A stretch of 64,000 bases of DNA from Daucus carota subsp. sativus (lineage: Eukaryota > Streptophyta > Magnoliopsida > Apiales > Apiaceae), in the NCBI RefSeq assembly GCF_001625215.2, contig NC_030389.2, positions 5,740,930 to 5,804,929 on the forward strand, written 5' to 3'. The notes under the pieces were generated by a model. The model was given only the letters and a program-made list of their open reading frames with translations. It was not told where the DNA came from and ran no database searches. The position numbers and the translations under genes are program-made. How positions within the stretch are numbered: position 1 is the stretch's first letter; every line of letters begins with the position of its first letter. Below are positions 1 to 17,985 of the stretch, one piece after another.

Positions 1-36
1 TAGTATATAACACCTGCAATTACCTTTCTGATATAG

Positions 37-1944
37 TTGTTGAGCAAGTTACTGGACATGACCATGTCCTCAATCATCTGAGCATCCCAGCAGCTTGTTT
101 CACTCATCCTGAAATCAGCATGGTTGGATTAACAGAGGTATATACCTTTTCATATCTGTTGGTCTTTCATCCTCCTACTTCAGATAGTGGACACTACCCA
201 TTATATATTGCTTTCACGTAGTTATATATTAATAAGAGGAACAATTTTGGCCTTTTATAATATATAAAGAATCCAGTCAGTGAGTTTGTTAAAGTTCTGA
301 TAATTTAGTGAAGATAGTGTTTATTTCAGAACACTGGTTTGGTGATTTTTGAATCTTGTTAACTCTATGTGGTAGCTTTCTTTTGAAAATCACTCACTTG
401 GCTAAACCATTACCAGGTTTTGAGCTTCATTATTGTGCCTAGAACCAACAACAGTAATAGATCTATTATTTCTAAAAATTGAAGACAATTATTTTACCTC
501 AAATAATTACATCCGTAAGTGTACCTGTTTTTTAATTCAATTCTTTTTGCTGGACGAATGATGCTAAAAGATGCTTAACATTTCGACAGTATTGTTTGGC
601 CAACATATAAAATTAGTTTCTTTTATACTCAGAACAGTTTTTGAACATAAGCCTCTTTCTGATATATAGTTGATCACTTGCTATCGTCTTTTTTAGCCTC
701 AAGCAAGAGAAAAAGCTGAAAAGGAGGGATTTGAAGTTAGTATCGCAAAGACTAGCTTCAAGGCTAACACCAAAGCTCTTGCTGAAAATGAAGGGGAAGG
801 AATTGCTAAGGTGTGCTATACTTTGAGTGTTGAAGCTTGGTGTAAATTAAATTAGCATTCTAAAGCATATTTTTCTTTCAGTTGATATACAGACCAGACA
901 ACGGTGAGATCCTTGGTGTCCATATATTTGGTTTACATGCTGCTGACCTCATACATGAAGCATCTAATGCAATGGCTTTGGGAACACGCATACAGGTAAA
1001 GATCTGTCTTTACAACAGAAAATAACTGTAGAATAAATAGCATTCACAATGTCAGAAACAAAAAATGTCAGTGAAGATAAGAATTTTTTTTGTTTATAAA
1101 GATAAAATTTTATAGCTGAAAATATTTTGAGCCTTCCACAATCATATCTGTCCGTATGTTGAATGCTTGTTACTAGGCTAGATAGCATATCTCGTGGAAG
1201 GATAGAAGTTAAAAATATCATTATTACTTCTTCATCATGCTCTCTTAAGCCGGCAGTTGAAGATCCATAGTCTATCTTATAACTTAAAAATGTTTCTCAT
1301 CAACTTTATAAACTCGCCTTCTGCAGGACATTAAGTTCGCTGTTCACGCACATCCAACCTTATCTGAAGTGCTTGACGAACTTTTTAAATCAGCAAAGGT
1401 AGTACCTCCTATACTTTTATAAGCATTTACCTAAGAAATATGTGCAAAAGAGATCATATAAGGATATGTAATATATAGTTCCTTCATCCGTTCAAGTCTG
1501 TCTTGTTTAAGTTTTTCTAGTTGAACCTATTAAGACAGTATAAATGTTATAGGGTGTTGAATCCTTTTACTCTCCAGTACAGTAAATCATCAGATGGTAT
1601 AGATCGTATCTAATGATTGATGGAGTATGTTAGACCACCAACTGCATAAAAGAACCCCTTTATCATCTTATATTTGTGCCTGTACGAATTGCAGGTAAGG
1701 GGGACAGCCTCCTTAGCTACTGAACTGAGATTCTCTCACATTTTGCACTGGTATAATAGACCACCATTATAACACATTAATATTTTCAAAAGAAATATAT
1801 GGCGTGACTATACCATGTGTCTCAACTAGTAATAAAAAACATCTTCTAGAGTGTATGCAACTTTAATTTACTGCGGGGTTTTCTTTGCTTTTGCAGGTTA
1901 AAGCTGGGGTTTCTAGTCCAGTTGGTGAGCCAGTTTCTGTCTAA
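37..1944 (+). CDS. LPD1: Plastidial dihydrolipoyl dehydrogenase (E3), 3' part
   Basis: Five terminal coding exons are visible: 37-137, 697-810, 882-995, 1327-1398 and 1897-1944 (TAA stop); the gene begins left of the window. They encode the end of the NAD-binding region and the dimerisation domain of a pyridine-nucleotide disulfide oxidoreductase. Blocks seen include [32 protein letters not shown] and the C-terminal HAHPTLSE, whose His and Glu form the catalytic dyad in this family. Known role: FAD-dependent re-oxidation of dihydrolipoyl groups in the plastid pyruvate dehydrogenase complex, which supplies acetyl-CoA for fatty-acid synthesis. The block wording fits the plastid rather than the mitochondrial isoform, but the transit peptide lies outside the window, so location is inferred. 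LPD1 versus LPD2 cannot be separated here. Exon phases are continuous. Confidence 0.92.
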
Positions 1945-3307
1945 GATTCCCATATTAGTACAGAAACATACATGATAGTTGTGTGGATTTTCAAAAAGTT
2001 GCCCATATTCGAGGACGATGAAAGCAGTTACATTAGGAGCAGTAGCACCTGAATTTCTTGGTTGTGTTTCCATAGTTGTGTTATAAACCTAGAAGAGGTT
2101 TGGAGTTGAGCTAGCATATTCTAGTTTCCTCTTGGTTAACCAAGAATTCAGTTTTGTCTTGGATAGTATTTTGAACTGTAAAGGATGCTATGTAACAGTG
2201 TCTATTTAAAATTATCAGACTTTTAAGTAACAAAAATATATAAAAATGAGCATATGATTTGTGTTGGTATTCTCTTCCTTTCTATATCTAACAAGTAAAA
2301 CCTACAGCGATTTGTGAAATTCAAGCTTCTAGAGGAGCTTCATTTTCATGTACATATGTTGTGCGGCTCGAAATTAGTATTTCAGAAATTTCTGAGTCTT
2401 TCAATAAAAGTTTGAGCCAAAACACTTTTATTGAAACATTCAGCAGAAGAGAAAAAAGGTTTGACCTAAACTATGCACACAAAAGCATCTCTAATGATGT
2501 AGAATTTTTTTAAAAATCATAAATATATGCTATTAATAATATATGTTTTTTTGATAAAATAAAATATGTTATAAATAAAAAAATTGCTACATTTTTCTTC
2601 TCCTAAGGGTCATGATCAAAAGAGAATCAATACTTAAAATAATCTCTACTGTATAAGTTAATCTACTATACATCCGTCTAACATGATATACGAGATATAT
2701 AAGTTAATCTAGTGTACATCCGTCTAATATGATATACGAGAATTATACAGCAACAAAGTTCATTTTAATATCACACTCAAATTTAACAAAATTTGTGAAG
2801 TTTGATTTTCAATCAAAATTTCAATTCTTTCCGATAGCAATATAAGATATATACATATACAATATTTTTTTTAATTATATAAATTGAATACGGTTGTTTA
2901 ATAGTTAAGGACATCTTTATGAATATGAAATCTTGATAGTTACAATCTCACGTAAAGTCATTTTAATCGAATCTGAAAATCTCACTTAAATTAAATTCCC
3001 CCAATACCGTCACACAAATGAATCTCAACCATTGAATAGAAATCCAACGGCCCCCATTCATCCGATGACAACATAAATTAAAATCCCCAAATCCTATTGG
3101 CCCAAACACAACAAAGCCCACAACACTTGATTTAACAGTTAAACACCTATAGATACAGACGAACTACACTCCAGAATGAGCCAAAAAGAATGACACAAGT
3201 TTGAAGAAAAAGAATATCACTTTGATCTTTATCTGTTCTGGGCTCTCTTTAATTCCTCTCTTTGGAATTGGGTCGATCTGGGTTTTTGATTTTGTGGGTG
3301 AAAAATC
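1945..3307. other. Spacer between LPD and SAR1 genes
   Basis: Holds the LPD 3' UTR (to roughly 2220), AT-rich sequence, a short tandem duplication at 2652-2743, and the SAR1 promoter and 5' leader just before 3308. No coding sequence is seen. Confidence 0.6.
2652..2743. repeat. Two-copy tandem duplication, 46 bp period
   Basis: Copy one starts at 2652 and copy two at 2698. Both contain TAAGTTAATCTA followed by TACATCCGTCTAA and GATATACGAGA, with a few substitutions between them. No coding content. Confidence 0.7.
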
Positions 3308-5478
3308 ATGTTTCTTGTGGATTGGTTTTATGGGGTTCTTGCTTCATTAGGGCTGTGGCAGAAAGAAGCAAAGATCTTGTTTTTGGGGCTTGATAACGCT
3401 GGCAAAACCACCTTACTTCATATGTTGAAAGATGAGGTCTAATCTCTCTCTCTCTCTCTCATCTTTTATGTATGTATGTTTGTATGTGTGTTTCTAGTGC
3501 ATGTTTAGATAGATTATGGATTAATTTTTTGAGAGATTCATGTTTGTAAGTATGATTGATCATGTTTTTATGTTGATTGGATTGATGTTTTGATGAGTTA
3601 TTTGATTGAAGAAAAGATTGTTAATGGGTTTTTTTTTGTTAAATTGAAATTCTAATTTTAATATCTTTTCGCCTTGCTACAAAATCAGAAAAAAAATATA
3701 TAGCTGGGTAAAAATTTTCAATTTTTAACTACGATATTATCTGTTTGGATGGTTTAGTATGAATGGTATGTTGAAATTCAATATTAGCACATCAAAACTA
3801 TGAATTTTTATTTATAATATTATATTTGCGAGCTTACTTTTTAAATTTGAGCTGATGAGTTCAGATATTATAAATAAGCTCATATGAATAAGCAAGCTTA
3901 TATAACTAGCCCTTTTTTATATATATTACTGCAAGTGCAAACTATGATTTTGAAACATTGAGCCATTGGTGTTAAAAATTTTGAATAGTCTTATTTTGGA
4001 GGAACTGAGGAATTTCTAATAATGTGTTGTGATTGACAGAGATTGGTCCAGCACCAGCCTACTCAGTATCCAACATCAGAGGAACTGAGTATTGGAAAAA
4101 TTAAGTTCAAGGCTTTCGATTTGGGAGGGCATCAAATTGCTCGCAGAGTTTGGAAAGATTACTATGCTAAGGTATTTCGATTTTTTGGTTTATTTACTAG
4201 CCGATGGTGCAAATTTTTGCTCAAAATTGTTATTATTGACAAAGTGCTGGTCAAGTTACAGCTACTGTGTTGACTGTAACTATAAACCATTTATTCTTCT
4301 TTTTGGTCCTTTCCATGATTTCTAATTGATGCTGTACATGTTAGTATGGTTTCTTTACATGGAAATCTAATGCTCTTGCCATGTTTTTTTTTTTCACCTC
4401 CTTAATTATAAAACCTTTGTGTTTTTACGTTTCTACATTAATTTGGAATCTGATTTTTCTTTAACATGTCACTTTAAATCATACTAACCTGGCTTATTTG
4501 TATGTGTCTTAAAGAGTATTGTTTCTTCCATAGTTTTTACTGAACTTGTGTTACATGGGTTTTGTATCTGTTATGTTGTTTATTGTATTGCTCTCCCAAT
4601 CTCCCATAGCTTTTCTTGGAGTTCCATTCTAGCAAGATTGTTGCCTTTTTGCACCGATGTTGTGTATCTCTATGGTTGCTCGAATGAAGCCCCTGTATGT
4701 ATTTATTACCAGGCATGTATTCATTTCCGACTGTTTGTTTTTAACATAACAGAAGTCACTACACTTTAGATGTATTTATAATTATAAGTAATATTTGTAA
4801 AAATTCTTTTTAAATATATATTCTATACATTTGTGGTGCCTTCATAATCCCAAGTAAACTCTCTAGTGTTTATTTGATTCATGGGAGGCCAACATAGACG
4901 ATGGGAGTTCGCTGGTAGCACCTTTACCATTCAAGAGGTGTTCCAATAGTACCTCACCATACACAGAGTCTTTCGACTATATATTAGCAGATACTATGTG
5001 GTTATTAACAATTAGAGGATTATTTTTGGATTTGCAAGAGTTGTCTTATCATATGACTCGTATGATGCCATTTTATCTATGTCTTCCTGCGATTATATCC
5101 AGGAGCCAAATATAGATCTTCTGCAAAGTATTAATATCGGATGTATGCATGTATTGATAGGTGGATGCAGTTGTGTACCTGGTGGATGCCTATGACAAGG
5201 AAAGGTTTGCGGAGTCGAAGAAAGAGCTTGATGCCCTTCTTTCCGATGAATCTTTGGCTAGTGTGCCCTTTCTCGTATTGGGGAACAAGATTGACATTCC
5301 TTATGCCGCATCCGAAGAAGAACTTAGGTTCCATTTGGGGCTGGATAACTTCACAACTGGTAAGGGCAGAGTAAATTTGGAAGAGTCGGGTGTTCGTCCA
5401 CTCGAGGTGTTCATGTGCAGCATTGTCAGGAAAATGGGTTACGGAGATGGTTTCAAGTGGGTTTCACAATACATCTAG
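3308..5478 (+). CDS. SAR1: SAR1-type small GTPase (COPII coat assembly)
   Basis: Three exons, 3308-3436, 4040-4171 and 5161-5478, give a 192-residue protein. The N-terminus MFLVDWFYG is the hydrophobic amphipathic helix typical of SAR1. G1 GLDNAGKT lies at residues 27-34, the switch II motif DLGGHQ at 70-75 and NKID at 129-132. In the family this GTPase is activated at the ER by SEC12, inserts its helix into the membrane and recruits SEC23/24 to start COPII vesicle budding. The G-motif residues all look intact. Plant relatives usually end in -SQYIN; here a TAG stop follows SQYI, so the last Asn is missing. The start is the first ATG in frame and matches the family N-terminus. A CT-rich stretch follows the first donor. 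Confidence 0.95.
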
Positions 5479-7285
5479 TGTAGGTTTTTAGTTTGAAAAG
5501 ACATCTGGTTTTGTTTTTAAACTTATAATGTCACATTCTCTCTTTATAAGTTTAGTTTGACTGTTTGTACTGCTCTGTCTCTCCCTCTCTCTTTACATGC
5601 GTGTGTCTCGACGTAACAAAATTTTCCAGCTTAATATACTTGGTTGCGTTTCCTGATCTGTATCGGGGAAAGCCAGTGGTATTGCAAGAGAGATTCAACT
5701 CGGCATGTTAGACCAACAGGATGATAGTAGTTTGGGTTATATACCATAGCATTACTGGTAGACATCAAAGCATGTTCTGGCGAGGAAACACAGCTGAATC
5801 AAACATGTATTGCCATTTTATGACATTTCCGGTGTTTTTTTTAAGGTTGTTTGTCCCTGATTCAGACTAGTAAGTTCCTTTATAAAGCAGAAACCCCGAC
5901 GGCACTTGCGTAGTGTTGATGAAGCTACTCACACATCTACCAGGTCGCTAAACAAAAACATCCAACAGATTGAGTTTTGGGACTAGAGATTTTTGGACAA
6001 ATCGATGACTACACAACAAAAAAATCTCTATTTCAGATCCAAAAATCTGGTCCAACTTGAAAAAGTCTAACAAAATTGATAATTGATACCAGCATCTGAA
6101 AATGTCCAGTTCAGAGAAGCCTAACAAAATTGATAATTGGTACGAGCGTGGATAAGATATCTTGTCGCGTTAAGAATCTCGATTTCGGGCCCAAAAATCT
6201 GGTCCAGCCCGGAGAAGCCTAACAAAATTGATAATTGATATGAGCATTGATAATTGATATGAGCGTGGATAAGATATCTTGTCGCGTTAAGAATCTCGAT
6301 TTTGGGTCCGAAAATCTGGTCCAGCTCAGAGAAGCCTAGCAAAATTGATAATTGACACTAGCGCGGATAAGAAATCTTATCGTCTTTAAGTCTCGAACAA
6401 GACAAGTCTGTAGACTTTTTAACATGTCTTTTATTTTGCGTAAAAAGAAGACTAACAAAATTAACTCTAGTGCGGATCTAAAATATGGCCTGAGTCTCGA
6501 AAAAATATTACAAAACTAGTATAAATTTTAACATGTCTTCTATTTTATGTAAAGTAACTTGTCCCGATTCAAGTTAAAATCAAGATAAATTAGCCTAATA
6601 TTCTTTTTTTCATTGGTCAACAAATCATTTAGTATAATCATTTTTTAATCTTTTCATATTTATAATATTTATCAACTATTCTACATTTTCACTATTGTTC
6701 TAATAATAATATATAATGAAAAGCTTCTCACTAAAATAGGAATATTATAATAACATTGTATCAATTGGAAAACCAAAAATATAATAATTCCATTGAAAAT
6801 CAGTCATCAATATACTTATATAAAGGAGAAGTGAGGGGCATGTAGGTGGTGCCTCTTAAATAGCTCCGTTCTATTTTTGAAATTTTTTGAAATTTTTGAA
6901 TGAAAAATATCAAAAATTAAAACTATTTTTTTTAGTTTCGCGTTTTTAAAGCGCTGTACAGAGTTTCCCCGTTCAGCGCTTTTAAAGCGATGTATGTATT
7001 AAAAATATATTTTAATCTTGATTGCTGAATATTTATCCAACGACCAGAAACTTGAATTTAACCGGTTCCGGCATACATATGCTTGGGACCGAATTATTTT
7101 AAGATAGCAAGTGTTTTTAAATATTTGGAAAAACAAAAATGATTAAGAACATCTTAAAGTAGTTCAACCATGAGAAGTGAACTATACACATATCAACTCG
7201 CAGAGTGAGTCCAAGTTGAATACACTACTAGTGTTACTTTTATCGCCATATCAATTTGATTATCAATTCAACAACAGACACAACA
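5479..7285. other. Spacer between SAR1 and PDI genes
   Basis: Contains the SAR1 3' UTR, a degenerate tandem repeat block (6068-6400), AT-rich sequence and the upstream region of the PDI gene. No gene is recognised on either strand. Confidence 0.55.
6068..6400. repeat. Degenerate tandem repeat, 99/117-bp units
   Basis: Units begin with TAACAAAATTGATAATTG at about 6068, 6121 and 6220, and with TAGCAAAATTG at 6337. The first unit is shortened to 53 bp, the second is 99 bp, the third is 117 bp because it carries an extra 18-bp internal duplication, and the last decays. Shared segments include GATAAGATATCTTGTCGCG and AAAATCTGGTCCAG. Confidence 0.8.
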
Positions 7286-12733
<5,448 letters not shown>

Positions 12734-13537
12734 TAGCCAGTCAAGAGGAACCAGGTTTCTATTGCTATATAGCTTGAATGTATTCTTGATTTGCATCCGC
12801 ATTTTGTTAAAATATGTCAATCGTTTTTCAGTATATGTATGGATTAGCTGAACACAGTTTAGGCTATTGCACATTGTGCACCGAGAATTAAGTTTAGAAG
12901 AGAGAGGATTATGTTGACTGTAGTCAATAATGTAAAATTATTTATAAATAGGATTTACTCCTTTAGTGTCCATTTTCTTTAAGTTGAATGCAGCTAGTGA
13001 CTGGGCCACCCTCTAAAATAAATGGCTTTTGTGTATTCTTATTGCAAATGGAGGGTTTTGATTGGTAAATCAATCTTGTGGAGTTTTATCTAAAGGTGTA
13101 TATAGCATAAACTATAGCTCCTGCAATGGGCCTTGTAGTACTTCTTTATACTCATCACATATAAGCTACAGTCGGGTGTTGAACAGAGTGCATTTTTTTA
13201 ATATGCATGAATTCACTCTATTTGCTGTCAAAGGCGGAGTCCTTGAGGGAAAAACCTGGTAATGTCTTCATGTATCTTGTTGTTTTACCCCTAGTGGTGT
13301 GTGGGTAGTTTGGTGTGGTATACCTTACTCTTACTTCTACAAGGTGTATATAGGTTTCTTGCCAAGTTTTTGAACAAATATTTAATAATAAACTGATATA
13401 TTGATGTATGAATTTCTAATTCAATGTGATAAGATCGGAGTAGGGTTACTATCATGCTTGCATCTTCAGTTGTCATGATTAGTTATATAATATTGACTAG
13501 CTTATGACCTGTTAATTCAAAATTCATAATATATTAG

Positions 13538-13825
13538 AGCATCTCCAAAGGGGCTATAATGGTTGGCTAAATTGGAACTGTAAGACATTATGTAAAATAT
13601 GTTGAACCCATAAGACATTTTATTTAGATCTATATTGATTGATTATATCTTAAAAATATTATTATTATTATTATTATTATTTCAAGTTGTTATCCATATA
13701 TTATTTTAATATGATAATTGATGATGTGACATTTGCTACAGATCTGTAGCCCTTCAACAAATATAGTATACACAGGGGCATGGCTAAAATTATAGACCAG
13801 GGAACTGTAGCGTTGGAGTGTGAGA
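13538..13825. mobile_element. Possible small MITE with GAGCATCTCCAA-type end
   Basis: The left side reads GAGCATCTCCAAAGGGGCTA. The right side, read on the other strand, gives CTCACACTCCAACGCTACAG, a loose inverted match. Such ends are common in plant MITEs. The boundaries and any target duplication are not clear. Confidence 0.3.
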
Positions 13826-14507
13826 TTTTGAAGAGATTATGTATATTTTTTTATTTTTGGTATGCGAACTCATTTTTTAGCCGAGGGTTTTTCATGGTTG
13901 GAGTTCTTATTTTAGCCGATGGTTTTTCATGGTTGGAGTTCTTATAAGATTAAATATTTAATTTTGTATTTATATTTAGGTTTGTTTAGTTACATGTTTT
14001 GATTATAATAAGATGTGTATCTTAATTTGTATGTGTTTTTTAGTTATTTGCCTTTTAAATTAGGTCTAAATTAGGCCCATGAATGTGTTTGGAATAAGAT
14101 GTTTTCATTCCCGTTAATATAAATTTTAAAATAAATTGAACTAAGAGTTGTGTTTAAGTTAGAATGTTTACGTGTTTTAGACCGCATCCGACCGTCCCCT
14201 TTTCTCTTATTTTTAGAGCATCCTAAAACATATTCATTGATTAAGGAGCTTACCCTGGATTTCTATCATCGTTTTTTTGGTTGATGAAAAGCTCCAATAT
14301 TTTTTTGTTTTAGTCTATTTTTCTTTCACTTATATTGAGAGTCTTTCTATCAGGTATTTAGATTTTTTTGAAACTTATATTTTGGGTTCCGATCTCACCT
14401 TGGTTGAGATTTGGTTTTTTCAATGTCTGGTATCATAGATCACAAGGGTTTGTACCAAATCGCATCTATAATCAATTTTCTTTTCTGGATATGTTTAGAC
14501 AAATCAT

Positions 14508-14625
14508 ACATGCATATTACATATTGCTGCTACAAGCCGTTGGAGTCTATCCAAAAAATTGCATGTACATGCATATTACCCATTGCTGCTACAAGCCGTT
14601 GGAGTCTATCCAAAAAATTGCATGC
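14508..14625. repeat. Two-copy tandem duplication, 59 bp period
   Basis: Copies start at 14508 and 14567. Both contain CATGCATATTAC, ATTGCTGCTACAAGCCGTT and GGAGTCTATCCAAAAAATT, and are nearly identical, which suggests a recent duplication. Confidence 0.9.
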
Positions 14626-15738
14626 TGCAGTTGTATAATTAATCGGAGCATTGCAAAATATACTCGATTATGGTAGTTTTGATAAAGTAAATCTTAATTT
14701 GATCAATTTATTACTCTCACCGCCCCAGCAGGTTCTTAACGTTACTTTCTGGCACACATTTTGAGGCTTCTATAAAATATAGTTTCATAATATTTTTTTT
14801 CCCTGAATAAAAGTTTGACATTTAAACTTTTATTCAAAGAAAAATATATATTAAAAAAATGTTATGGAATGTTTTATAGGAGTCTCAAAATACGTGCAAA
14901 CAGTGAATGTGTATGTATTTGTTAAAGCTAGATTGTGTTTGTAGATGGTGTATGATCTTTATTTAATGAACGATTCTAGTTAAAATAGGTTTTAAACTAT
15001 AAATTGGTTCAAATACTGATCGATCGAACAAATTTTTTGATGTTTCAGTTTTAATAAAATATTATATACAAGTGAATATAATATGGGAAAATATGTTATA
15101 GTATATCTAATGTGATATAACATCTCTTGTCATTCAACTGTGCATTTAAGTGAAGTGATATCAACATTCACCCTCTTGCCAATAAATTTTGCATTCAAGT
15201 TGGGTGGACATCCATTGAAACAAAAATTAGAAAGAAACCTCTTGCCACAAACATTTGTTTGGTTTTACAAAAGTCCAATTGAAGCTTAAATTGCAAGAAT
15301 ACAAAATTATGAGATAGGAACAAGTGAAATATATATGGAGAGAAGGGATGAATTAGTATGAATGATATCATGAGGTGATGGTGGTGGTTTTAAATGAGGC
15401 CAAGGAGGTAGGGGGTGCTGTGAAGTTTCGAAAAGAGGGAGGGGGGTTGTAGTTCAAAGAATTGAATTAATAGATGAGAGAGAGCGGAAAAAGAGAGCGT
15501 TGATTGCTTTTAAAGATTTCAGTTGCATGGGTGACCTAATTTTGGATGTTGGAGTTATTGTTTATTTCTTTCATTTAATACACCCCAGCCATGCAATGCA
15601 AATTTTTATTCACCGGTTTTACTTGCTTCCTTATTTAATACTCCCATCCGGTTTAAATTTTTTTGTTGTAAATTTCACATATAGTATTAAGAAATCTTAA
15701 TATGATGTCATATTGTTATTATCATCAATAAAATTGTA

Positions 15739-15997
15739 CTCCCTCCGTTTCAAATTACATGTCCACTTTAAAAAAATCACATAGTTTAAGAAAAGTGGAT
15801 TGTAAGAAAAAAGAGATGTATTAAGTCATTAATTGCACATAATATGTGGTGTATGGTTGATCTTGGAAATATAAATTAGAAATATGTGAAGAAGAGTTGA
15901 TTTTGGAAATATAGATTTACATTGAAAGTTAAAGTGGACAAGTATTTTGAAACAATTTTTTTTTCTAAGGTGGACATGTATTTTGAAACGGAGGGAG
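15739..15997. mobile_element. Stowaway-type MITE (Tc1/mariner family)
   Basis: A 259-bp non-coding element. Its inverted ends start CTCCCTCCGTTTCAAA and match for 28 bases with one mismatch (15739-15766 against 15970-15997). It is flanked by TA on each side (15737-15738 and 15998-15999), the target duplication of Stowaway elements. Confidence 0.93.
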
Positions 15998-16261
15998 TAT
16001 TAATTATATATGAATCTAGTCAAGTTTTCATCCATTTTATTAGAAATTTATAATGTTTATTTAATAATTTTTTAAAGTTGTTTAAGTTAATGATAGTCAA
16101 TGTTGGAAATAGTGATACAAAAATTGCATTGAACAACGAAGAATACAAATATTATGAGACATTTTATTGTGACAAACAACATTATTAAAATGAGGATATT
16201 TTGGATATCAAAGAAAGAAAAATGGAACATTTTATCATGACAAACAAGATTATTAAAATGA

Positions 16262-16847
16262 TTAACATATTTATCTCTCCTCCAAACCCTAAAAAAAACC
16301 TCTCAAGCTTCTTCCTTTTGCCTAGCCGTCGTGAGGGGCTTCCATCGGTTTTCACCGGTGGAAAGCCCCAAATCAATTATTTTCTTTGTTTTGCTCTTGT
16401 TTTTCAATAATACTCCTCCCCAGATAAGGGTTTCTATCTTTCAAGATTGTATCTTTGTTTGATAAAATCCTTTTTGGGTGAGTTTTGTTCCCAATTTATT
16501 TGGGTTTTGTTTATTCTCTCCTTGTGAGAGCTTGGTGTGTTTTTTGGTGTGTTTTGGTGTGATTCAATGTTCAGGACGTTAGATCTGCCAGATTTTCAAG
16601 GGATCGATTCAGAGGTAAAGATTTATATGGGATTGCAGTTACGATCGATAGCTCAAACGGGTTTTGATGAAGTTTTGATGAAAGCTATATGTGTATATAT
16701 CAATTTCAACAAATCGCTTGATTGTGTCTTTATAAAGACTAGATTAATCAGCGATATGATCTGTTTTATGTTTGTTCGACTCGATTGTTCTTGTAGATGC
16801 CGTATGGCTTTCCATTATTGAATTAATTTCTTTTTTTCAAAAAAAAA
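16262..16847 (+). mobile_element. Poly(A) retroposon with 16-bp target-site duplication
   Basis: A 586-bp insert starting near AACATATTTATCTCTCC and ending in an A-run at 16839-16849. The 16 bases AAGATTATTAAAATGA lie directly before it (16246-16261) and directly after the A-run (16848-16863). This is the signature of target-primed reverse transcription by L1-type machinery. The body has a GC-rich hairpin near 16328-16370 and no convincing reading frame, so it may be an internally deleted LINE, a SINE-like element or a processed copy of a non-coding RNA. Confidence 0.85.
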
Positions 16848-17974
16848 AAGATTATTAAAATGAGAATGAAGGAGTACCTTATATATTCGATTTTTCTTAT
16901 GCATATTTAAATTGTTTTTCTATTTTTTGATTTTTCATATGCATATTAAAATTGTTTATTTATTTCAAGTGTTTTTTTTCAGATATCAAAATTTTTATCT
17001 AAATTTTCGTGGGACGTTTTGACCTGCCCTCTAATTAGATTTTAATGGATGAAAAAAGCTCTTCCCATCTTTTCAATTTAACAGACTCACGAGAGGTGAG
17101 GAATTAATTTATCCAACTTTTCTTTTTGAGGTACATATTCTTTCCTCTCTCAAAAATGTTAAATAAGAGGGGATGGGAATAACATTCCGGACATATTTTC
17201 AGTGATATTCATTACGACTTCAGGCTACAAAGACTAATAGTAGTATATAATATTTTCACAAAGGCACTGATTTAAATCAACCAAAAAATTATCATCTATA
17301 AAAGAAAATAACTAGTAATTGTATAAAGTAAAATAATGGTCATATCATTTTGACAATTAAATATACTCCGATCTTTTCTTAACAGAAATTTTTAATCTAT
17401 AAAACTCTAATTTTTCAACAAAAACGAAACTTCGTATCCGGAATCATTTCGTGAACTTTTAAGCTCACAGGCTTACATCATGATTATTATTATATTTTAA
17501 CTAGATACGTGAATGTGACCCATCATTCATCAACCTACGGGAGAAAACATCTGCATGCAATGTTAAACATGCGGCTACGGATAAAATATAATCATAACCC
17601 CTTAACTTTTTTATTTACTGCCTTTGCAAGTATATACATCTTTGATTTTAGAAGTGGGCGACACTCATTTTTATACAATTTTTTATACACACACGATGAA
17701 AAAATATTTAGATTTAGATTTGAAAAATCTATTTAAAATTTAGAGTTTTGCAGTGAATCATAGTGGTTTTATGATTTATTTTAAAAACTGGTTCTTTCTT
17801 GAGCGCAACCCATAATATATATTTTTAAATATTTATAAAATTATAACTTATTTTCAAAAAAGTTGTTTCTAAACAAAAATTCATTTTTATTCAAAAAAAA
17901 ATATTATTAAAATAGTGCATAACTATATATTATATGAATTTTAAAATACATGTCGAGTTTTTTCTCGCAAAAAC

Positions 17975-17983
17975 TATAAAAGG
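17975..17983 (+). promoter_or_regulatory. TATA-like box
   Basis: CTATAAAAGG lies next to the left arm of the inverted repeat upstream of the CFL1-like gene. It fits the TATA consensus well, but it is about 550 bp before the ATG, so its use by that gene is uncertain. Confidence 0.3.
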
Positions 17984-17985
17984 AC

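Noticed and set aside
16537-16821. 94-codon frame on the plus strand
   Set aside because: It lies inside the retroposon and has no recognisable homology or codon pattern.
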